From JAABSQ01 sp041642315 (GTDB lineage: Bacteria > Desulfobacterota > Desulfobacteria > Desulfobacterales > Desulfococcaceae): DNA of 6,875 nucleotides. Positions 4,914 through 6,875 of this stretch are shown one piece after another; within the stretch, counting starts at the first letter, position 1; each line of letters starts with the position of its first letter. The translations under genes and the position numbers were made by a program. The notes below the pieces were generated by a model. The model searched no databases. It was not told the origin of the DNA and worked only from the letters and a program-made list of their open reading frames with translations. The DNA lies in the NCBI GenBank assembly GCA_041642315.1, contig JBEPWQ010000203.1, forward strand, positions 1 through 6,875, given 5' to 3'.

Positions 4914-6299
4914 ATGGATACGATTTTGATTGTGGATGATGAAAAAAATTACACCCTCGTTTTGAGCGCTGTTTTGGAAGAAGAAGGATATGAAACACTG
5001 ACTGCAAACAGCGCCTCGGAAGCCCTCGATATTTTATCCGATGCCGAAGTGGATCTGGTATTGACGGACATGAAAATGCCGGAGACGGACGGCATTTCAC
5101 TTCTTGAAAGTGTCAAAGAGAAAGACTCGGAATTGCCGGTCATCATGATGACCGCATACGGCACCGTGGAAAAAGCGGTGGAGGCCATGCAGAAAGGCGC
5201 CCATACTTATATTCTCAAGCCCTTCGACAATGAGAGCCTGGTCGTGTACGTGAGAAAAGCCTTGGAAATGTACCGCATGGTCAAAGAAAACCGGCATCTG
5301 CGGAATTCAATGAAATCCCGCTACCAATTCGACAATATCATCGGCAAAAGCAAAGCCATGCAGGACGTATTTGAAACCATCCGGAAAATCGCCCCGGCCA
5401 CCGCCACCGTGTTGATCGAAGGAGAGAATGGAACCGGTAAGGAACTGGTGGCCAAATCGATTCATTTCAACAGCCCCCGGCGCAATGAACCCTTCATCGC
5501 GGTCAATTGTTCGGCTTTATCCGAAAACCTTCTGGAAAGCGAGCTGTTCGGCCATGAAAAAGGGGCGTTTACCGGAGCGGCGACCATGAAGAAGGGCCGA
5601 TTTGAACTGGCGGATCGGGGAACTCTGTTCCTGGATGAAATCGGAGAACTGTCGCCAAACATCCAGGTCAAACTCCTTCGCGTCTTGCAGGAAAAGGTGT
5701 TCGAACGGGTGGGCGGCACCCGCCCGATTACGGTGGATATTCGAGTCATCACCGCCACGAACAAGAACCTGAAAGAGGAAGTTCAAGCGGGGCGCTTCAG
5801 AGAAGATCTCTTTTATCGCCTGAACGTCCTTCACATCGTCATGCCCCCTTTGCGGAACCGGGTGGAGGACATACGCCTTCTGGTGCAGCATTTTATCGAC
5901 AAATATCGAAGTGAGCGAAAAGCGGATATCCCCCCGATCAAAGACATAGACCAGGAAGTGGAGCGGCTGTTTTTTGAATACAGCTGGCCGGGCAATGTCC
6001 GTGAGCTGGAAAACGTCATTGAGCGCGCGGTCATCCTCTGTCCGGGTGAAATCATTCGCGTATCGGATCTTCCCAAGAATTTCAAAGCCAATGCGTACAG
6101 CACGCTTCATCTTGACGGCATACCGGTCAATGCGAATTTATCGGACACGTTAACGGAAATTGAGAAGTCGATGATCACCCGGGCCCTGAAAATGACGGAT
6201 AACGTTCAAGCCCATGCCGCCAAAATGCTGGGCATCGGAAAAAGCGGGCTCAATCAGAAGATCAAAAAATACAATCTGGAGGTGGGTTCAAAAAAATGA
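4914..6299 (+). CDS. NtrC-family sigma-54-dependent response regulator
   Basis: Activator of sigma-54 promoters, expected to be phosphorylated by the kinase encoded 3 bases upstream. Its 461 residues show three domains. The receiver (1-120) has the acidic pocket Asp8/Asp9, phosphorylation site Asp52 (TDMKMP), Thr80 and Lys102 (LKPF). The AAA+ domain (about 139-375) has Walker A GENGTGKE (170-177), the sigma-54 contact loop GAFTGA (217-222), Walker B TLFLDE (237-242), an arginine-finger region GRFREDLFYRL (293-303) and sensor II GNVREL (360-365). A C-terminal Fis-type helix-turn-helix follows (about 414-454, AHAAKMLGIGKSGLNQKI). Every residue for phosphorelay, ATP hydrolysis and sigma-54 contact is present, so it should be a working activator. 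The recognition helix reads GIGKSGLNQK where many relatives have GISRSTLYRK. Target genes are not visible; the adjacent pil operon is one guess. Confidence 0.95.
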   Translation: MDTILIVDDEKNYTLVLSAVLEEEGYETLTANSASEALDILSDAEVDLVLTDMKMPETDGISLLESVKEKDSELPVIMMTAYGTVEKAVEAMQKGAHTYILKPFDNESLVVYVRKALEMYRMVKENRHLRNSMKSRYQFDNIIGKSKAMQDVFETIRKIAPATATVLIEGENGTGKELVAKSIHFNSPRRNEPFIAVNCSALSENLLESELFGHEKGAFTGAATMKKGRFELADRGTLFLDEIGELSPNIQVKLLRVLQEKVFERVGGTRPITVDIRVITATNKNLKEEVQAGRFREDLFYRLNVLHIVMPPLRNRVEDIRLLVQHFIDKYRSERKADIPPIKDIDQEVERLFFEYSWPGNVRELENVIERAVILCPGEIIRVSDLPKNFKANAYSTLHLDGIPVNANLSDTLTEIEKSMITRALKMTDNVQAHAAKMLGIGKSGLNQKIKKYNLEVGSKK

Positions 6300-6326
6300 G
6301 CAGGGGTTCACCATCGGGAACCCCTG
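6291..6326 (-). terminator. Intrinsic terminator of the convergent TPR gene
   Basis: CAGGGGTTC (6301-6309) and GAACCCCTG (6318-6326) form a perfect 9-bp GC-rich stem with an 8-base loop. Read on the minus strand the stem is followed by CTCA and six T (6296-6291), the form of a rho-independent terminator ending the TPR gene transcript. Read on the plus strand no T-run follows, so it would only partly stop the kinase/regulator transcript. The T-run falls in the last codons of the regulator gene. Confidence 0.75.
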
Positions 6327-6341
6327 ATATTGAAGGGCGAA

Positions 6342-6875
6342 TCAGGTCGGACGGGTTGCGTCTTTTGATGTTTTCGCCACCCGTTCCTTCACCATTTCAA
6401 TATAGGTGGCGTCCGGGTAATCGGAAATCAACGTCTCATATGCCTGAGCACTTTCTATCGACTTTCCCATAGCGGCATAAATCCGGCCCAGGTTGAAAAA
6501 AGCCTCGGGTTTCAGGAGGGTATCCGCCCCGGCGGTGATCATCTCGAGATATCGGACGGCCGAAGCCAGATCCCCCTTTTCCTCATACGAATAGGCAAGA
6601 CTCGCGAGAATAAAATTTTTCAAGGACGGATAGCTGTCCACCTCCCGAAGCGCCGTTTCATAGAGAGCGATCGCTTTGGCATAATCCCCCGCCTCAAAGG
6701 CGATGTCTCCATAGGCGATGCGGGCCAGTTTTCCGCCGTCCTTATTCGAATAGGAATCCAGAATCGCTTGAAACTCTTCATTCACCGCTTGATACGCCTC
6801 TTCAGGCCCCTTTTCTTCCGACAGGGTATGGTATCTTTCCATTCCCCTATTCATCATGGCGAAGGCCCTGTTCTC
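6342..6875 (-). CDS. TPR-repeat protein (partial, N-terminus beyond right edge)
   Basis: The frame runs open to the right edge (177 codons visible, including six before the first visible Met codon at 6857), so the true start is probably outside the window. Three tetratricopeptide repeats are visible, numbering from that Met: about 43-76 (with YGDIAFEAGDYAKAIALYE), 80-113 (LAYSYEEKGDLASAVRYLE) and 117-150 (FNLGRIYAAMGKSIESAQAYE), with the small-residue and aromatic pattern of TPR helices. The stop lies 42 bases beyond the end of the response regulator gene on the other strand, with a terminator between. TPR scaffolds of this type are often envelope or assembly partners (YfgM-like or YbgF-like); which one cannot be decided without the missing N-terminus, which might hold a membrane anchor. 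No catalytic residues are visible. I do not recognise a specific function. Confidence 0.85.
   Translation of the reverse strand, partial: ENRAFAMMNRGMERYHTLSEEKGPEEAYQAVNEEFQAILDSYSNKDGGKLARIAYGDIAFEAGDYAKAIALYETALREVDSYPSLKNFILASLAYSYEEKGDLASAVRYLEMITAGADTLLKPEAFFNLGRIYAAMGKSIESAQAYETLISDYPDATYIEMVKERVAKTSKDATRPT

Noticed and set aside
5517..6110. Minus-strand open frame (197 codons) inside the response regulator gene
   Set aside because: Antisense to the AAA+ domain, whose motifs are all intact; no motif in the antisense product.

Overview
The window looks like ordinary chromosomal DNA of a Gram-negative, deltaproteobacteria-like bacterium (Desulfobacterota style). This rests on three things: a pilM-N-O-P type IV pilus assembly operon, a complete NtrC-type sigma-54 two-component pair, and a PilP with the DPF motif followed by an acidic/proline linker, an arrangement I associate with that group. 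The taxonomic call is inference; no rRNA or other marker gene is present.

Layout. Positions 1-2954 (minus strand) hold pilM, pilN, pilO and the first 193 codons of pilP, read right to left and tightly packed: pilM/pilN and pilN/pilO overlap by 4 bases (ATGA), and pilO and pilP are 9 bases apart. pilP runs off the left edge; pilQ would be expected beyond it. Positions 2955-3488 form a 534-base noncoding gap between divergent units, rich in small palindromes and inverted repeats. Positions 3489-6299 (plus strand) hold a membrane sensor histidine kinase and an NtrC-family response regulator, 3 bases apart and clearly one operon. A hairpin at 6301-6326 with a T-run on the minus-strand side separates them from a convergent TPR-repeat protein gene (6342 to the right edge, minus strand, N-terminus outside the window).

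How the genes work together. PilM (cytoplasmic actin-like), PilN and PilO (inner-membrane coiled-coil proteins) and PilP (inner-membrane lipoprotein) are known to form the alignment complex linking the type IV pilus motor to the PilQ secretin. The divergent kinase/regulator pair has every residue needed for phosphorelay and sigma-54 activation. Its kinase is not a classical PilS (two membrane segments, no visible PAS domain), so control of the pilus operon is a positional hypothesis only, and I could not see a convincing sigma-54 promoter in the shared intergenic region.

I did not find evidence of a wholly new system. The points most worth a second look are the palindrome-rich divergent intergenic region, matched lysine-rich loops in PilN and PilO opposite an acidic PilP linker, long adenine tracts at the start of pilM, and a kinase without an evident HAMP or PAS domain.
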